64,000 nt of DNA from Cucumibacter marinus DSM 18995 (GCF_000429865.1 NZ_AUCR01000002.1:404988-468987), one strand, 5' to 3'; counted from the stretch's first letter, positions 1 through 9,160 are shown. Notes: a model not told the origin generated them from the sequence alone. Made by a program: numbers and translations.

Positions 1-353
1 GTCTTGAGCCAGTCCATCACAAAGTTGGCGCCGTCGAAGGCGGCTAGCCGGTGCGGAGACAGCGCCATGACCATGACGATGACCTCGCCGGGCTTCATGG
101 TGCCGAAACGATGGATGGCGGCGATATCGGTGAGTTTGAAGCGCTCAAGTGCTTCTTCGGCGAAGCGGGTGATCTGGGCTTCGGCCATTCCCGGATAGTG
201 TTCGAGGGTAAGGCTGGTCACCGGCTTGTCGGGCGTCGAGCGGACGGTGCCGACGAAGCTCACAAAGGCACCGGTCTCCTCGCGGCCTTTGAGGAAGGCA
301 TTGGTTTCCGCGCCGGGATCGAAGGGTTCGGCCTGCAGACGCACACGGGGCAT
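1..353 (-). CDS. moaE: Molybdopterin synthase catalytic subunit MoaE (partial, C-terminus outside window)
   Basis: MoaE is the large subunit of molybdopterin synthase, which moves sulfur from thiocarboxylated MoaD onto precursor Z (cPMP) to make molybdopterin in the cytosol. The first 117 residues are readable from ATG at 353: MPRVRLQAEP at the N-terminus, then FVSFVGTVR, LEHYPGMAE, an HRFG motif, and FVMDWLKT at the edge. These are typical MoaE segments; the catalytic lysine should lie just beyond the window. The start is one base past the moaD stop, so the two subunits are translated together. About 30 C-terminal residues are missing because of the window boundary, not because of a mutation. 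Confidence 0.93.
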   Translation of the reverse strand, partial: MPRVRLQAEPFDPGAETNAFLKGREETGAFVSFVGTVRSTPDKPVTSLTLEHYPGMAEAQITRFAEEALERFKLTDIAAIHRFGTMKPGEVIVMVMALSPHRLAAFDGANFVMDWLK

Positions 354-354
354 G

Positions 355-606
355 TCAGCCCCCGGTCATGGGCGGGAAGAGGGCGATGGTGCCGGCCCCG
401 GCGATCGGGGCGTCGTGGTCAACCAGTTCCTCGTCCCGCGCCGCCCGGATGGCCTTGCGGTCCTCCAGCAGCAGAGCGAAGCTCTCATCGCCGTCTGCCA
501 GCCAGTCGAGCAGGTCGGAGACGGTGACGACTTCGGCAGGGGGATCGACTTCGTCACCGGAGCGATTGAGCCGTTCCCTGATCCAGGCGAAATAGACGAG
601 CTTCAT
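355..606 (-). CDS. moaD: Molybdopterin synthase sulfur carrier subunit MoaD
   Basis: An 83-residue ubiquitin-fold sulfur carrier that partners MoaE. It starts MKLVYFAWIRERL and ends FPPMTGG; the exposed C-terminal Gly-Gly is the residue that is adenylated by MoeB and then thiocarboxylated. The ATG at 606 overlaps the pgsA TGA (ATGA), which fixes the start over the much longer open frame upstream. It sits between pgsA and moaE, the usual Hyphomicrobiales order. Confidence 0.95.
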   Translation of the reverse strand: MKLVYFAWIRERLNRSGDEVDPPAEVVTVSDLLDWLADGDESFALLLEDRKAIRAARDEELVDHDAPIAGAGTIALFPPMTGG

Positions 607-1151
607 ACCTTGGCTCCCGAAAGATGCGGCCAGGCCTTCATGAAATATTCGACCCCCGTATAGACCGTCAGCACCGCTGCCAGCCAGACCAGCCCGTGGG
701 CGGCGAGTTCGAGGCCAGGGACGAGCGGCACCACCAGCATGGCGCCGAGCGCGATGAGTTGGGTCATGGTCTTGTATTTGGCGATCGCGGTGACGTGCAC
801 GGTAACACCCTCGCTGCCGAGATGTTCGCGCAGGCCGGAGACTGCTATCTCGCGCATCATGATGGCAATGGCGGCCCAGGTGAGGCCTGTGGTGAAGCTG
901 CCTGCAAAGGCGAAGGCGATCAGCAGCGCGCCGACCAGCAGCTTGTCGGCGATGGGATCGAGCATGCGCCCCAGCGGGGACACGGCGTTCATTCGCCTTG
1001 CCAGCGCCCCGTCGAAGAAATCGGTAATGGCCGCAATCACATAGAGAGCAAAGGCGAACCACTGCGCGACCGGGTTGCCGGTCAGGAACAGGAAGATGAT
1101 GACCGGAATGGCGACGATCCGGCTCAGTGTCAGGATATTGGGCAGGTTCAT
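603..1151 (-). CDS. pgsA: CDP-diacylglycerol--glycerol-3-phosphate 3-phosphatidyltransferase
   Basis: A 182-residue integral membrane enzyme that condenses CDP-diacylglycerol with glycerol-3-phosphate, the committed step to phosphatidylglycerol and cardiolipin. The CDP-alcohol phosphotransferase signature DGx2ARx8Gx3Dx3D is complete: D47 G48, A51 R52, G61, D65, D69. Several hydrophobic segments follow, as in the family, and the length is normal. It overlaps moaD by four bases (ATGA). A dispersed repeat lies in the 132-base gap to uvrC, so co-transcription with uvrC is likely but not certain. Confidence 0.95.
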   Translation of the reverse strand: MNLPNILTLSRIVAIPVIIFLFLTGNPVAQWFAFALYVIAAITDFFDGALARRMNAVSPLGRMLDPIADKLLVGALLIAFAFAGSFTTGLTWAAIAIMMREIAVSGLREHLGSEGVTVHVTAIAKYKTMTQLIALGAMLVVPLVPGLELAAHGLVWLAAVLTVYTGVEYFMKAWPHLSGAKV

Positions 1152-1180
1152 CGGTCTCGGCCTTGGTTCGGTACCCTATC

Positions 1181-1240
1181 TCATTGTGATCGCGTCGTTT
1201 TTGCGAATAACCGGCATCCACTTTTCGCACGATGCTTTAG
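1181..1240. repeat. Dispersed Hyphomicrobiales-type repeat, copy 1 (uvrC-pgsA gap)
   Basis: A roughly 60-base imperfect dyad of the form ..GTGATCGC..TTTTTGCG..ACCGG..CCACTTTTTCGCACGATGCTTTAG. A nearly identical copy lies at 32112-32173, and looser relatives share the core ACCG(n)TCACACTTTTCC at 10981-11031, 12761-12832 and 42297-42350. It is non-coding and could form a stem in the uvrC-pgsA intergenic transcript. Confidence 0.75.
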
Positions 1241-1283
1241 CCAACAGGAGCGATCAGGCCCGGTCAAGCGCAGTGTCACCGGA

Positions 1284-3194
1284 TCAACTGCTCCGGTTGA
1301 AGTGATCATAGATCTTTTGCGCCATTTCCGAGGAGATGCCGCTGATCGCTTGCAGATCGGCCTGCGAGGCGCGGGACACGGCCTTGGCCGAGCCGAAATG
1401 GTTGAGCAGCGCGCGCTTGCGGGTCGGTCCGATCCCTTCGATCTCATCAAGGGGGTTCTTGACCATCTCCTTTTTGCGGCGGGCGCGGTGGGTGCCGATG
1501 GCAAAGCAGTGGGCCTCGTCGCGCAGGCGCTGGACGTAATAAAGGACCGGATCACGGGCCGGCAGCATGAAGGGCTCGCGGCCTTCCATATGGAAGGTTT
1601 CGCGCCCGGCATTGCGCTCCTCGCCCTTGGCGATGCCGATCAGGGCCACATGGCGCGGCAGGTCCATTTCACTCAAGATTTCGCGTACCGCGCCGAGCTG
1701 GCCCTTGCCGCCATCGATGAGCAGCACATCCGGCCATTCGGGCATTGTGGCGGAGTCATCGGCATCGGGGTCGACGGTCTCGGTTTCGGGATCGGTTTCG
1801 TTGATCAGCCGGGTGAAACGCCGGGTCAGCACTTCGCGCATCATGCCGAAATCGTCGCCCGGGGTCAGCTCGGTCGATTTGATGTTGAAGGTGCGGTAGT
1901 GCTTCTTCGACAGGCCCTCCCGCCCGGCAACGATCATGCCGCCAACGGCATTCGTGCCCTGGATGTGGGAGTTGTCGTAGACCTCGATGCGGCGTGGGGT
2001 TTCCTCCAGCCCGAAGGTTTCCCTAACGCCTTCGAGCAGCTTTTGCTGAGAGGCGGTTTCCGAGAGCTTGCGCCCCAGCGCCTCGCGGGCATTGGTCAGC
2101 GCGTAGTCGACCAGTTCGCGCTTTTCGCCCCGCTTGGGTGCGGTGATGCGGACCTTGGATTTCGAGCGGATATAGAGTGCTTCGGCTACGAGGTCCTGCT
2201 CCAGCAATTCGTGCGAGACCAGCACGTCGCGGGGCGCCGTCCGGCCTTCATAGAACTGGGCGACAAAGGCGGTCAGCACCTCTTCGTCGGTCAACTCCTT
2301 GTCGGCGCGGGGGTAGTAGGCGTGGTTGCCCCAGTTCTGGTGGGCGCGGAAGAAAAAGACCTGAACGCAGAACTGGCCGGCCTCGTGATGGATGGCAAAC
2401 ACGTCGGCATCGGCGAGGCTCTGGGCGGTCATGTCGCCCTGGCTCTGGATAAGGGCCAGCGCGCTGAGCCGGTCGCGCAGCAATGCGGCTCGCTCGAAAT
2501 CGAGGTTTTCGGCGGCCTCGTTCATGTCCTTTGAAAGCTCGTCCTGCACCTTCTTGGTCTTGCCCATCAAAAAGGCGCGGGCATCCTCGACCAGCGCTTC
2601 GTAGTCGGGGATTGAAATCTCCCCGGTGCAGGGCGCGGCGCAGCGCTTGATCTGATGCTGCAGGCAGGGCCGGGTGCGGCTTTGGTAGAAGCTGTCGGTG
2701 CAGTTGCGCAAAAGGAAAGCCTTTTGCAGCGCCGTGATCGTCTTGCGCACCGAATGGGCCGAGGCGAAGGGACCGAAATAGTGCCCCTTTCGGCGCCGGA
2801 CGCCGCGATGCAACAGGATTTCAGGCGCCTCATGCTCGGTGGCAATCAGGATGTAGGGGAAGCTCTTGTCGTCGCGCAGCAGCACATTGTAGCGCGGCTT
2901 GAGGCGCTTGATGAGGTTGGCCTCGAGCAGCAGGGCTTCGCCCTCGGTCTCGGTGGTCACGAACTCCATGGAGCGGGTGGCCGAGATCATCCGCCCGATG
3001 CGCAGCGAGTTGCCTTCATAGCGGGTGTAGTTATTCACCCGGGCCTTGAGGCTGCGGGCCTTGCCGACATAAATCACCTGGCCCTTGTCATCGAGCATGC
3101 GATAGACGCCGGGGGAGGCAGGCAGGGTGCGCACAAAGGCCTTGATGATGTCAGGGCCGGATTTTTGCGCTTCCTGATGCTGTTCCTGACTCAT
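1284..3194 (-). CDS. uvrC: Excinuclease ABC subunit C
   Basis: UvrC makes both incisions around a lesion in nucleotide excision repair, working with UvrB (present at 16509-19145). The 636-residue product has an N-terminal GIY-YIG nuclease domain (GVYRML and VIYVGKA), a central UVR motif that contacts UvrB ([10 protein letters not shown]), the RNase-H-like 5' nuclease region ([16 protein letters not shown]) and C-terminal helix-hairpin-helix DNA binding ([18 protein letters not shown]). The open frame reaches ATG 3218, but ATG 3194 overlaps the upstream SDR stop as ATGA, so I use 3194. Confidence 0.96.
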   Translation of the reverse strand: MSQEQHQEAQKSGPDIIKAFVRTLPASPGVYRMLDDKGQVIYVGKARSLKARVNNYTRYEGNSLRIGRMISATRSMEFVTTETEGEALLLEANLIKRLKPRYNVLLRDDKSFPYILIATEHEAPEILLHRGVRRRKGHYFGPFASAHSVRKTITALQKAFLLRNCTDSFYQSRTRPCLQHQIKRCAAPCTGEISIPDYEALVEDARAFLMGKTKKVQDELSKDMNEAAENLDFERAALLRDRLSALALIQSQGDMTAQSLADADVFAIHHEAGQFCVQVFFFRAHQNWGNHAYYPRADKELTDEEVLTAFVAQFYEGRTAPRDVLVSHELLEQDLVAEALYIRSKSKVRITAPKRGEKRELVDYALTNAREALGRKLSETASQQKLLEGVRETFGLEETPRRIEVYDNSHIQGTNAVGGMIVAGREGLSKKHYRTFNIKSTELTPGDDFGMMREVLTRRFTRLINETDPETETVDPDADDSATMPEWPDVLLIDGGKGQLGAVREILSEMDLPRHVALIGIAKGEERNAGRETFHMEGREPFMLPARDPVLYYVQRLRDEAHCFAIGTHRARRKKEMVKNPLDEIEGIGPTRKRALLNHFGSAKAVSRASQADLQAISGISSEMAQKIYDHFNRSS

Positions 3195-3937
3195 TCGTCG
3201 CCGTCCTTGCGGCGCCAATTGAGGTGCGCACCGCCATCGAGGGCCAGCATCTGGCCGGTGATCGAGGGTGTCTCAATGAGAAACAGCGCCGCCCGCGCGA
3301 AGTCCTCGAGGTCTGCTCCTTGACCGAGCGGCAGGGCACGCTGGCTTGCCTCGAACTCTTCTTCGGTCTGGTGGACGTCCTGCAGGGTCGGGCCAGGACC
3401 AATGGCGTTGACGCGGATATGCGGGGCGTAGGTGAGGGCCATATTTCGGGTGGCGGTCCACAGCACTGACTTCGACAGATAGTAGCTGAAGAATTCGGTA
3501 TCGGGACGCAACACGCGTTCGTCGATCATGTTGATCACTGAACCGCTTGCGCCTTCGGGCAACTGACGGGCGAAGTCCGCGGCCAGGCGCGTCGGAACTT
3601 CGGCGTGGAGGGTGAAATGGATGTGCCAGTGGTCCTCGTCTATCGCGTGGGCGGTATCGGCGTGGAAGACTGAGGCGTTGTTGATCAGAATGGTGAGCGG
3701 CCCAAAGGGTTCGCCGGCGCGCTCGACCAAGGTACCGCGTGCCTTTGTGTCCGTGAGGTCGGCGCCAATGCAAGCGGCCGCGCCACCCTCATTGTTGATT
3801 TTCGCCACCAGGTCTTCGGCCTTTGATCGCGACCGGTTGTAGTGAACGATCACTTTGAAGCCGGCCTTGGCCAGGCCGCGCGCCATGGCCGCGCCAATGC
3901 GGTCGGCTGCGCCGGTGATCAGGGCGACACCGCTCAT
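3191..3937 (-). CDS. SDR oxidoreductase, pteridine reductase / FolM-like
   Basis: A 248-residue short-chain dehydrogenase. It has the cofactor glycine motif TGAADRIG (residues 9-16), an arginine-bearing NRSRSK loop suggesting NADPH, and NNAS at 86-89. The active site is D139, Y152, K156. Aspartate in place of the usual serine, 13 residues before the tyrosine, is the arrangement of pteridine reductase 1 and FolM dihydromonapterin reductase rather than ordinary FabG-type SDRs. I infer reduction of a dihydropterin or dihydrofolate. It is translationally coupled to uvrC by a four-base overlap, so a role in one-carbon or pterin supply would be expressed together with repair. Confidence 0.8.
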   Translation of the reverse strand: MSGVALITGAADRIGAAMARGLAKAGFKVIVHYNRSRSKAEDLVAKINNEGGAAACIGADLTDTKARGTLVERAGEPFGPLTILINNASVFHADTAHAIDEDHWHIHFTLHAEVPTRLAADFARQLPEGASGSVINMIDERVLRPDTEFFSYYLSKSVLWTATRNMALTYAPHIRVNAIGPGPTLQDVHQTEEEFEASQRALPLGQGADLEDFARAALFLIETPSITGQMLALDGGAHLNWRRKDGDE

Positions 3938-3977
3938 ATCGAGTTTCCCGTATCCGTTTTCCGTTTCCCGTGCCGCA

Positions 3978-4946
3978 CTATGCGCCGGGAATCGTCACCA
4001 TGTTCATGTGATAAACGAAATACACATAGCCGAGATAGGCGACAGTCATCACGGCGCCTTCAATCCTGCCAATCTTGCGACCCATCAAGACGAGAGGCAG
4101 CAGCAAGGCCGAGGTCGCCAGCATCACCCAGAAGTCGAAGCGCAGGAAGTTCTCCGGCACGCTGAGCGGAAAGAATGTGACGATGAGGCCGAGGATGAAC
4201 AGGATGTTGAAAATGTTCGATCCGACCACATTGCCTATGGCGACAGCATGCTGACGCCGCATGGCGGCGGCCATGCCGGCGGCAAATTCGGGCAGTGACG
4301 TACCCAGGGCAACAATGGTCAGGCCCACGGCGCTGTCGGCCACCTGCCAGGTTGCGGCGATGGCGAGTGCATTGTCAGTGGTCAGCTTGGCGCCAAGCGG
4401 CAGGCCGATAAGGCCAGCCACGAGGAACAGGACAATGCGCTTGGTGTCGTCGGGTGCTTCTTCAAGCTCCTCAAAGGCTTCAGCGGCATCGCGATTCTTC
4501 ATGTCCCGGCGGGCATGATGGAAGGAATAGCCCACGAAAATCGCGAGAAACGCCAACAGGACGACGCCGTCCATGGCCGACAAGGAGCCATCGAGAGACA
4601 GTCCGATGAGGATCACCGAGATCGCGATCATGAACAAGGTCGAGCGCCGGATGCCGTTCTGCCGGCAGTCTATGGCGCAAAACAGGGCTGGTACGCCGAG
4701 CACGAACAGCACATTCGTGATGTTGGAGCCGACCACATTGCCCAGCGCCAGGCCGGCCGCGCCCTTTTGTGCCGCATCGAGTGACACCACCAGCTCCGGG
4801 GCGGATGTGCCCATGGCAACGATGGTGAGGCCGATGACGAGCGGGGGAATGCCCACGCGTTTGGAGAGGCCCACCGCGCCGCGTACAAGCAAATCACCCG
4901 CCAGAATGAGAACAGTCAGACCAACGAGCAGCAGCACATAAATCAT
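3978..4946 (-). CDS. Calcium/sodium antiporter (CaCA family, YrbG/CaxA-like)
   Basis: A 322-residue inner-membrane cation/Ca2+ exchanger with about ten membrane helices. The two inverted alpha repeats are clear: GTSAPEL followed by GNVVGSNITN near residues 46-78, and GTSLPEF followed by GNVVGSNIFN in the second half. The acidic residues of the GTSxPE motifs bind Ca2+ and Na+. Length and both repeats are complete. It is on the same strand as the SDR-uvrC genes, 40 bases upstream, and could be the first gene of that transcript. Confidence 0.93.
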   Translation of the reverse strand: MIYVLLLVGLTVLILAGDLLVRGAVGLSKRVGIPPLVIGLTIVAMGTSAPELVVSLDAAQKGAAGLALGNVVGSNITNVLFVLGVPALFCAIDCRQNGIRRSTLFMIAISVILIGLSLDGSLSAMDGVVLLAFLAIFVGYSFHHARRDMKNRDAAEAFEELEEAPDDTKRIVLFLVAGLIGLPLGAKLTTDNALAIAATWQVADSAVGLTIVALGTSLPEFAAGMAAAMRRQHAVAIGNVVGSNIFNILFILGLIVTFFPLSVPENFLRFDFWVMLATSALLLPLVLMGRKIGRIEGAVMTVAYLGYVYFVYHMNMVTIPGA

Positions 4947-5111
4947 ATCGGCCCTTGTTTCGGCGGGTAGTCAGCGGGAAGGCGCTCCGGAACCGGGCGC
5001 AGATCACGCCAATATGGTGAGGACAATCAGGATTTAAAGGGGGGCACATTCGGGTTTGTGAATGGCGCTATGGGGGAGACCACACTATTTTGACGTCATG
5101 AGGGGCGGTTC

Positions 5112-5720
5112 ATGCTGACAACGACGCATATGCTGGTAGCCGGGGCGACGCTTTCGCGTCCCAGCCAGCGCTGGTATCACATCGCCGCCGCGTGGTTCGG
5201 GGGTTTCTTCCCCGATATGAGCGTGTTCGTCATGGTCGGCTATGGCCGGGCGATGATGGACAATGCCAATCTGTGGAGAAAGCCGGAGGGCCTCTACTGG
5301 CAAGAGCCATGGCAGACCTTTTCGGCGATCTCGAATTCGATGCCACTGTATGCGTCGCTGATCGCCCTCGGCTACTGGATCAGCCGCGCCAGCGAGCGGT
5401 TGCGTGGCTGGGGTGTCGGGCTGATGCTTTTTGCCGGGGCGGCCATGACCCATGTGGTCCTCGACTTCCCCGTTCATACCGATGATGCCCATATTCATTT
5501 CTGGCCCTTGACTGACTGGCGTTTCCATTCGCCGGTCAGCTATTACCAGCGCGACCATTATGGCGGCCTCGTCGGCACCGTGGAAATCGTTGTCGGGGTC
5601 ATTCTGGCGGCACTGGTGATCTGGCGGTTCAGGCGCTGGCCGCTCACGGTTCTCGCGGTGCTGCTGGCGCTACCCTATTTCCTTTCCATCGGCCTTATCT
5701 TCTTCTGGGACCCGTTCTGA
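5112..5720 (+). CDS. Membrane-bound YdjM-like (DUF457-type) protein
   Basis: A 202-residue polytopic membrane protein starting MLTTTHMLVAGA after a GAGGGGCGG ribosome site. It carries conserved histidines and acids (TTHM, FFPD, HVVLDFPVHTDDAH, HFWPLTDWRF, YYQRDHYG) in the pattern of the YdjM / DUF457 membrane-bound hydrolase-like family, whose His and Asp residues probably bind metal. The substrate is unknown. It faces the DUF1176-like gene tail to tail with no bases between the stop codons. The family assignment comes from motif appearance only. Confidence 0.7.
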   Translation: MLTTTHMLVAGATLSRPSQRWYHIAAAWFGGFFPDMSVFVMVGYGRAMMDNANLWRKPEGLYWQEPWQTFSAISNSMPLYASLIALGYWISRASERLRGWGVGLMLFAGAAMTHVVLDFPVHTDDAHIHFWPLTDWRFHSPVSYYQRDHYGGLVGTVEIVVGVILAALVIWRFRRWPLTVLAVLLALPYFLSIGLIFFWDPF

Positions 5721-6356
5721 TCAATCGGTGTGATAGATCTGTTCGGTTATCTCCCAGGTCTGGTCGCTGCAATTGTCATCGATTCCAAACGAGTCGGCCA
5801 CGAAGCCGTTTTCGACCAAACGCCAAACTCCGATCGCTCCGCAGTCGTAGTAGCCGTAACGGGGCACCCAATGAGCGGTCAGCGTGACCTGATCCGGATC
5901 AAAATCAACTTCCGGCAGCCGGTCGGTCGCCCACCATCCGCTCTCTCCGTCGGTGATTGCGAAGTATTTTTGATTGAACTTACGAAGGGTGTCGTCCCTT
6001 TCAATATAGATACGAAATGTATAGGGAACGTGGTGACCGCCGAAACAGGGAACGAGGTACAGGTTAGTGTCCCCGTCGAGAAGGTAAGTCAAACCCCAGA
6101 ACTGTTCTTCATCTTCCCGTGGCAGAATACACGTACCGTCGCCCTTGTGCTGCGCGAGAAGGGCATCAGGGATTGTATATTTCGGCTCGTCTGGCTGAGG
6201 TGCTTCGGGTGGCGTGTTGGCGACCTCTTCACGCCAGCGCTCAACCGCCTTGTTGAGCACGGGACCCCAATCGACGTCCTGCTGGGCCGGTTCGACGGCG
6301 CTCGACGGCGCCGCCAGTAACAACGCGATCAACGCCGCTGAGAACCACTTCCGCAT
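5721..6356 (-). CDS. Secreted DUF1176-like protein (short paralogue)
   Basis: A 211-residue exported protein. I start it at ATG 6356, where a signal peptide begins (MRKWFSAALIALLLAAPSSA), rather than at the open-frame start 6419. The mature part matches the C-terminal half of the next gene in layout: LLAQHKGDGTC, NLYLVPCFGGHHVPYTFRIYI, GWWATDRLPEVDFDP, and a Cys-rich end YYDCGAIG..DDNCSD. It looks like a partial duplicate of the DUF1176 gene 93 bases upstream. Function unknown; periplasmic or outer-membrane location inferred. Confidence 0.75.
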   Translation of the reverse strand: MRKWFSAALIALLLAAPSSAVEPAQQDVDWGPVLNKAVERWREEVANTPPEAPQPDEPKYTIPDALLAQHKGDGTCILPREDEEQFWGLTYLLDGDTNLYLVPCFGGHHVPYTFRIYIERDDTLRKFNQKYFAITDGESGWWATDRLPEVDFDPDQVTLTAHWVPRYGYYDCGAIGVWRLVENGFVADSFGIDDNCSDQTWEITEQIYHTD

Positions 6357-6449
6357 CTCGCCCATCCCTTCGGCCATTCGTTGGTTGACCTGACGTGGGG
6401 TCAGATCGGTCGGCTTCAAGTCGGGGCTTTTCTCACCGGCTGCGAAATC

Positions 6450-7490
6450 TCACGGGTAGACCTGCGGGAACTCGCCGCCGAAATCGCCGTCGCATTCGTC
6501 CTTGGCGTAATAGCTTTCGAGCTTGAAGGCGTAGTCGCTCCAGACCCAATTGCCGGCCGTGCCACAATCGGCAAGACCGCGGCCCTTATAGAAGGCGCTC
6601 AGCCTGTTCGTTTCCGGTTCGAAAGCGATGTTGAAAAGCCGGTCGGTGCCGGTCCAGCCCAAGGCCTCGGAATAGTCCGCGAAATAGAGCGGCTCGAAGG
6701 AAGTGAAGGGTGCACGGGCGACGTAGAGCCGGAATGTGACATTGTAGGCATGGCTGGTGCAGGGGACGATATAGAGCTTTGTTGTTTCGCCGAGATCATG
6801 CACTTCACCCCAATCGGCATGGACGACGTCCTGCATGGGATCGCAGGTGCCGCTGGCCGCGTGTTGCTGCAGGAGGGCGGCGGGCAGGCTGCCATTGGGC
6901 CCGGTCGCCTGCCCCACGCGCTCCAGGCCCTTGGGGTCGGCACCGGCCACGCGCTCGGCGCCTACACGGCGCTGCTGTTCGTCGATCCAGAGCAGAGATG
7001 CAGCGAGGCCGCGTAGCGAGAACGCGGCTTCATGGGGCGTGCCCTGATCGTCGGTGAAGGCGAAGCGGGCCGTGTTTCCGGGCACGAGGTGATCGAGGGT
7101 GAACTGGGCGGCGTCGCCCATGAGGAAATAGTCGTTGATCGCGCCAAAGGCGGCGTAGTCGCGTCCCGGCTCGGCGTTCAGTTCGGCATCGTCGATGGCG
7201 ATGTTGAGCACGGAGGTTTCGGCGGGCATGGCGATGACCGCCGTGAACGAGACTTCCCAATAGGGCGCATCGGGATGTCGACCGACCCTGAGGATATGAT
7301 CTGCCACGCGGCCACCCGCCCCGACATTCACATAGGCGGTTGCCGAGCAATAATCGGTGGTGGGCCGGCAGGCCGCCAGCCAGTCATCGAAATAGCGCCG
7401 TGTCTCGCCGAATGGCTGGGCGAGGCCCGGCCATGCCAGCGCGAAAAGGCAGGCGATGGTGAGGGCAAATCGGGTCAGGGGGCGGAACAT
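6450..7490 (-). CDS. Secreted DUF1176 domain protein
   Basis: A 346-residue exported protein. ATG 7490 is preceded by GGAG at six bases and opens a signal peptide (MFRPLTRFALTIACLFALAWPGLAQ). The N-terminal half has the ETRRYFDDWLAACRPTTDYCSA pattern of the DUF1176 family, resembling invasion-associated locus B type proteins; the C-terminal half has NxxLYIVPCxxHAYNVTFRLYVA and GWTGTDRLFNIAF. The cysteines probably form disulfides in the periplasm. Biochemical function is unknown. It shares its C-terminal architecture with the following gene. Confidence 0.82.
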   Translation of the reverse strand: MFRPLTRFALTIACLFALAWPGLAQPFGETRRYFDDWLAACRPTTDYCSATAYVNVGAGGRVADHILRVGRHPDAPYWEVSFTAVIAMPAETSVLNIAIDDAELNAEPGRDYAAFGAINDYFLMGDAAQFTLDHLVPGNTARFAFTDDQGTPHEAAFSLRGLAASLLWIDEQQRRVGAERVAGADPKGLERVGQATGPNGSLPAALLQQHAASGTCDPMQDVVHADWGEVHDLGETTKLYIVPCTSHAYNVTFRLYVARAPFTSFEPLYFADYSEALGWTGTDRLFNIAFEPETNRLSAFYKGRGLADCGTAGNWVWSDYAFKLESYYAKDECDGDFGGEFPQVYP

Positions 7491-7633
7491 GTGCCACTCC
7501 ATGTTGGGTGCACCTGGCGATAGCGCCACAAAATGCCCGGTTGATGACATCAATCAAGCCATTTCGGTAGGGCCCGGTTCGCGGTAACTTTTTTGTGCGC
7601 TCCGCTTCCGGAGTCGCAAATGAGGAGGGAACA

Positions 7634-7930
7634 ATGGAAACCATTATTGCCCTGATTATCCAGGCGGTGGCGGGCGGTGTCGGCGGTGTCGGGACCGGAC
7701 AGGTCGCCAAGAATGTCAGCCTCGGCCAGACCGGCAATATCATTGCCGGTGTGATCGGCGGGGTTGGCGGCACCTGGCTTGCTGGCATCATTCCGGGGCT
7801 GGAAGGCCTTGTGGGGGCCGGCGGGCTTGACGCGGGCGCCATCGTCGGGCAGGCGGTCACCGGTCTTGTCGGTGGCGGCATCCTGACCGGGATTGCTGGC
7901 TTTGCGAAGAACGCGATGGGCGGCAAATAA
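7634..7930 (+). CDS. Small glycine-rich membrane protein
   Basis: A 98-residue protein with two long, very hydrophobic, Gly/Ala-rich segments (METIIALIIQAVAGGVGG.. and ..NIIAGVIGGVGGTWLAGIIPG..) and a third near the C-terminus ending GFAKNAMGGK. The start at ATG 7634 is set by a strong GAGGAGGGA site. It resembles small glycine-zipper-like proteins common in Hyphomicrobiales, but I cannot name a function. A terminator-like hairpin follows at 7953. Confidence 0.75.
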   Translation: METIIALIIQAVAGGVGGVGTGQVAKNVSLGQTGNIIAGVIGGVGGTWLAGIIPGLEGLVGAGGLDAGAIVGQAVTGLVGGGILTGIAGFAKNAMGGK

Positions 7931-7952
7931 GGTTTCATCCACGCTGCGAACT

Positions 7953-7992
7953 GGCGCTCCGATCCAGCCGGACCGGGGCGCCGATGCTTTTT
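7953..7992 (+). terminator. Terminator-like hairpin after the glycine-rich membrane protein
   Basis: A 9-bp GC stem (GGCGCTCCG with CGGGGCGCC, one wobble pair) with a 12-base loop, then GATGCTTTTT. The T run is offset by four bases from the stem, so termination may be weak and read through into the transporter gene at 8003. Confidence 0.5.
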
Positions 7993-8002
7993 GGAGAGAA
8001 TG

Positions 8003-8986
8003 ATGGCCGGGGAAACGGCGGCGAACGGAAACAGCAATGGACGCGGAATCATGCTCGCCCTCATGGCGATCATGGTGTTCGGCGGGCAGGATGTGGCCGG
8101 CAAGATCCTGGTGCAGGACTATGCGCCGGCCCAGATCGTGATGATCCGCTATTGGTCGTTCGCCGCCTTTGCGCTGTTTCTCGTCATGCGGCAGGGCAAG
8201 CTGCGCCATGCCTTCCGCGCCAGGCGGCCGCTGGTGCATGTGCTGCGCGGGGCATTGCTGATCGCCGACGTGCTGTTGTTCGCGCTGGCGGTGCAGACGC
8301 TGCCGCTGGGTGAACTGCACGCGGTCCTGTTGCTGTTCCCGATCCTTGTGACCGTGTTCTCGATCCCGCTTCTCGGGGAGACGATCGGTCCGTTCCGCTG
8401 GGGGGCGGTGTTTGCCGGGTTTGTCGGCTCGCTGATCATTCTGCGGCCGGGCTTCGGCGAATTCGATATCGGGCTGGTCTATGGTCTCGCCGCGGCGGTG
8501 GTGTTCGCGCTCTACAATGTGCTCACGCGATTGACCGCACGGGACGACAGCACGGCGACGGCGATGCTCTATGCGGGCGTGGTGGGGCTGGTGGTGTCGG
8601 GCGCCATCGGCATCTTCTACTGGGTGCCGCTGACGCTTGAGGCCTGGGGGCTGATCGCGATCACCTGGGTTTCGACGGCTCTCGGGCACTTTCTGATGAT
8701 GCGTTCGCTGCATTTTGCGCCGGCAAGCCTGCTGCAGCCGTTCAACTTTTTGATGCTGCCCTGGGCGATTCTGATGTCACTGATCTTTTTCGGGGTGGGG
8801 ATCGATCCGATTTCGCTTGTGGGCGCCACGATCATCATTGCGGCAGGGCTGACCGTGACCTGGCGCGAGCGGGTGAAGGCGCGGGCTGTGACGCCGGCCA
8901 TGTTTGCCGCCTCGGCGGGGGAAGCGACGACCCGGCAGCAGGTCAGCGCCGCAGAAATGCCCAGAGATAAAACCCCAGCGCCATGA
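8003..8986 (+). CDS. DMT superfamily (EamA) transporter
   Basis: A 327-residue inner-membrane exporter with ten predicted helices in two EamA repeats (from about residue 15 and about 155). Features are GGQDVAGKILVQ in helix 1, LPLGELHAVLLLFPILVTVFSIPLLGE around the first repeat end, and ALGHFLMMRSLHFAPASLLQPFNF in the second. Substrate cannot be told; the family exports amino acids, nucleosides or metabolites. ATG 8003 gives the best spacing from GGAGA; ATG 8000 and TTG 7991 are in frame. The charged tail is unusually long for the family. Its end overlaps the opposing small gene by 44 bases. Confidence 0.88.
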   Translation: MAGETAANGNSNGRGIMLALMAIMVFGGQDVAGKILVQDYAPAQIVMIRYWSFAAFALFLVMRQGKLRHAFRARRPLVHVLRGALLIADVLLFALAVQTLPLGELHAVLLLFPILVTVFSIPLLGETIGPFRWGAVFAGFVGSLIILRPGFGEFDIGLVYGLAAAVVFALYNVLTRLTARDDSTATAMLYAGVVGLVVSGAIGIFYWVPLTLEAWGLIAITWVSTALGHFLMMRSLHFAPASLLQPFNFLMLPWAILMSLIFFGVGIDPISLVGATIIIAAGLTVTWRERVKARAVTPAMFAASAGEATTRQQVSAAEMPRDKTPAP

Positions 8987-9152
8987 GGGCGATGATCAGC
9001 CCGAGCGGGCCGACGCCATAAGCGAGAAGGATCGGAATCGGGCCGAGCAGGCCGGGGAACACATAGATTGCCAACAGGAGCGGGCCGAACCCCACAATGG
9101 TGAGGACGGCGGCCATCAGGGCGAACATGTGGGCGGAGCGCCAGAGATTCAT
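8943..9152 (-). CDS. Small two-helix membrane protein
   Basis: A 69-residue hypothetical protein with two clear transmembrane segments, about residues 9-30 and 38-65, ending FLRR. It begins MNLWRSAHMFALMAA. Its 3' end overlaps the tail of the EamA transporter by 44 bases. It lies just downstream of the uracil-DNA glycosylase on the same strand, so it is probably the last gene of that operon. No family recognised. Confidence 0.6.
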   Translation of the reverse strand: MNLWRSAHMFALMAAVLTIVGFGPLLLAIYVFPGLLGPIPILLAYGVGPLGLIIALMALGFYLWAFLRR

Positions 9153-9160
9153 GCGAATGC

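Noticed and set aside
624-2534. 636-residue plus-strand open frame antisense to pgsA and uvrC
   Set aside because: It is the mirror of well-supported minus-strand genes in GC-rich DNA, has no family motifs and no ribosome site.
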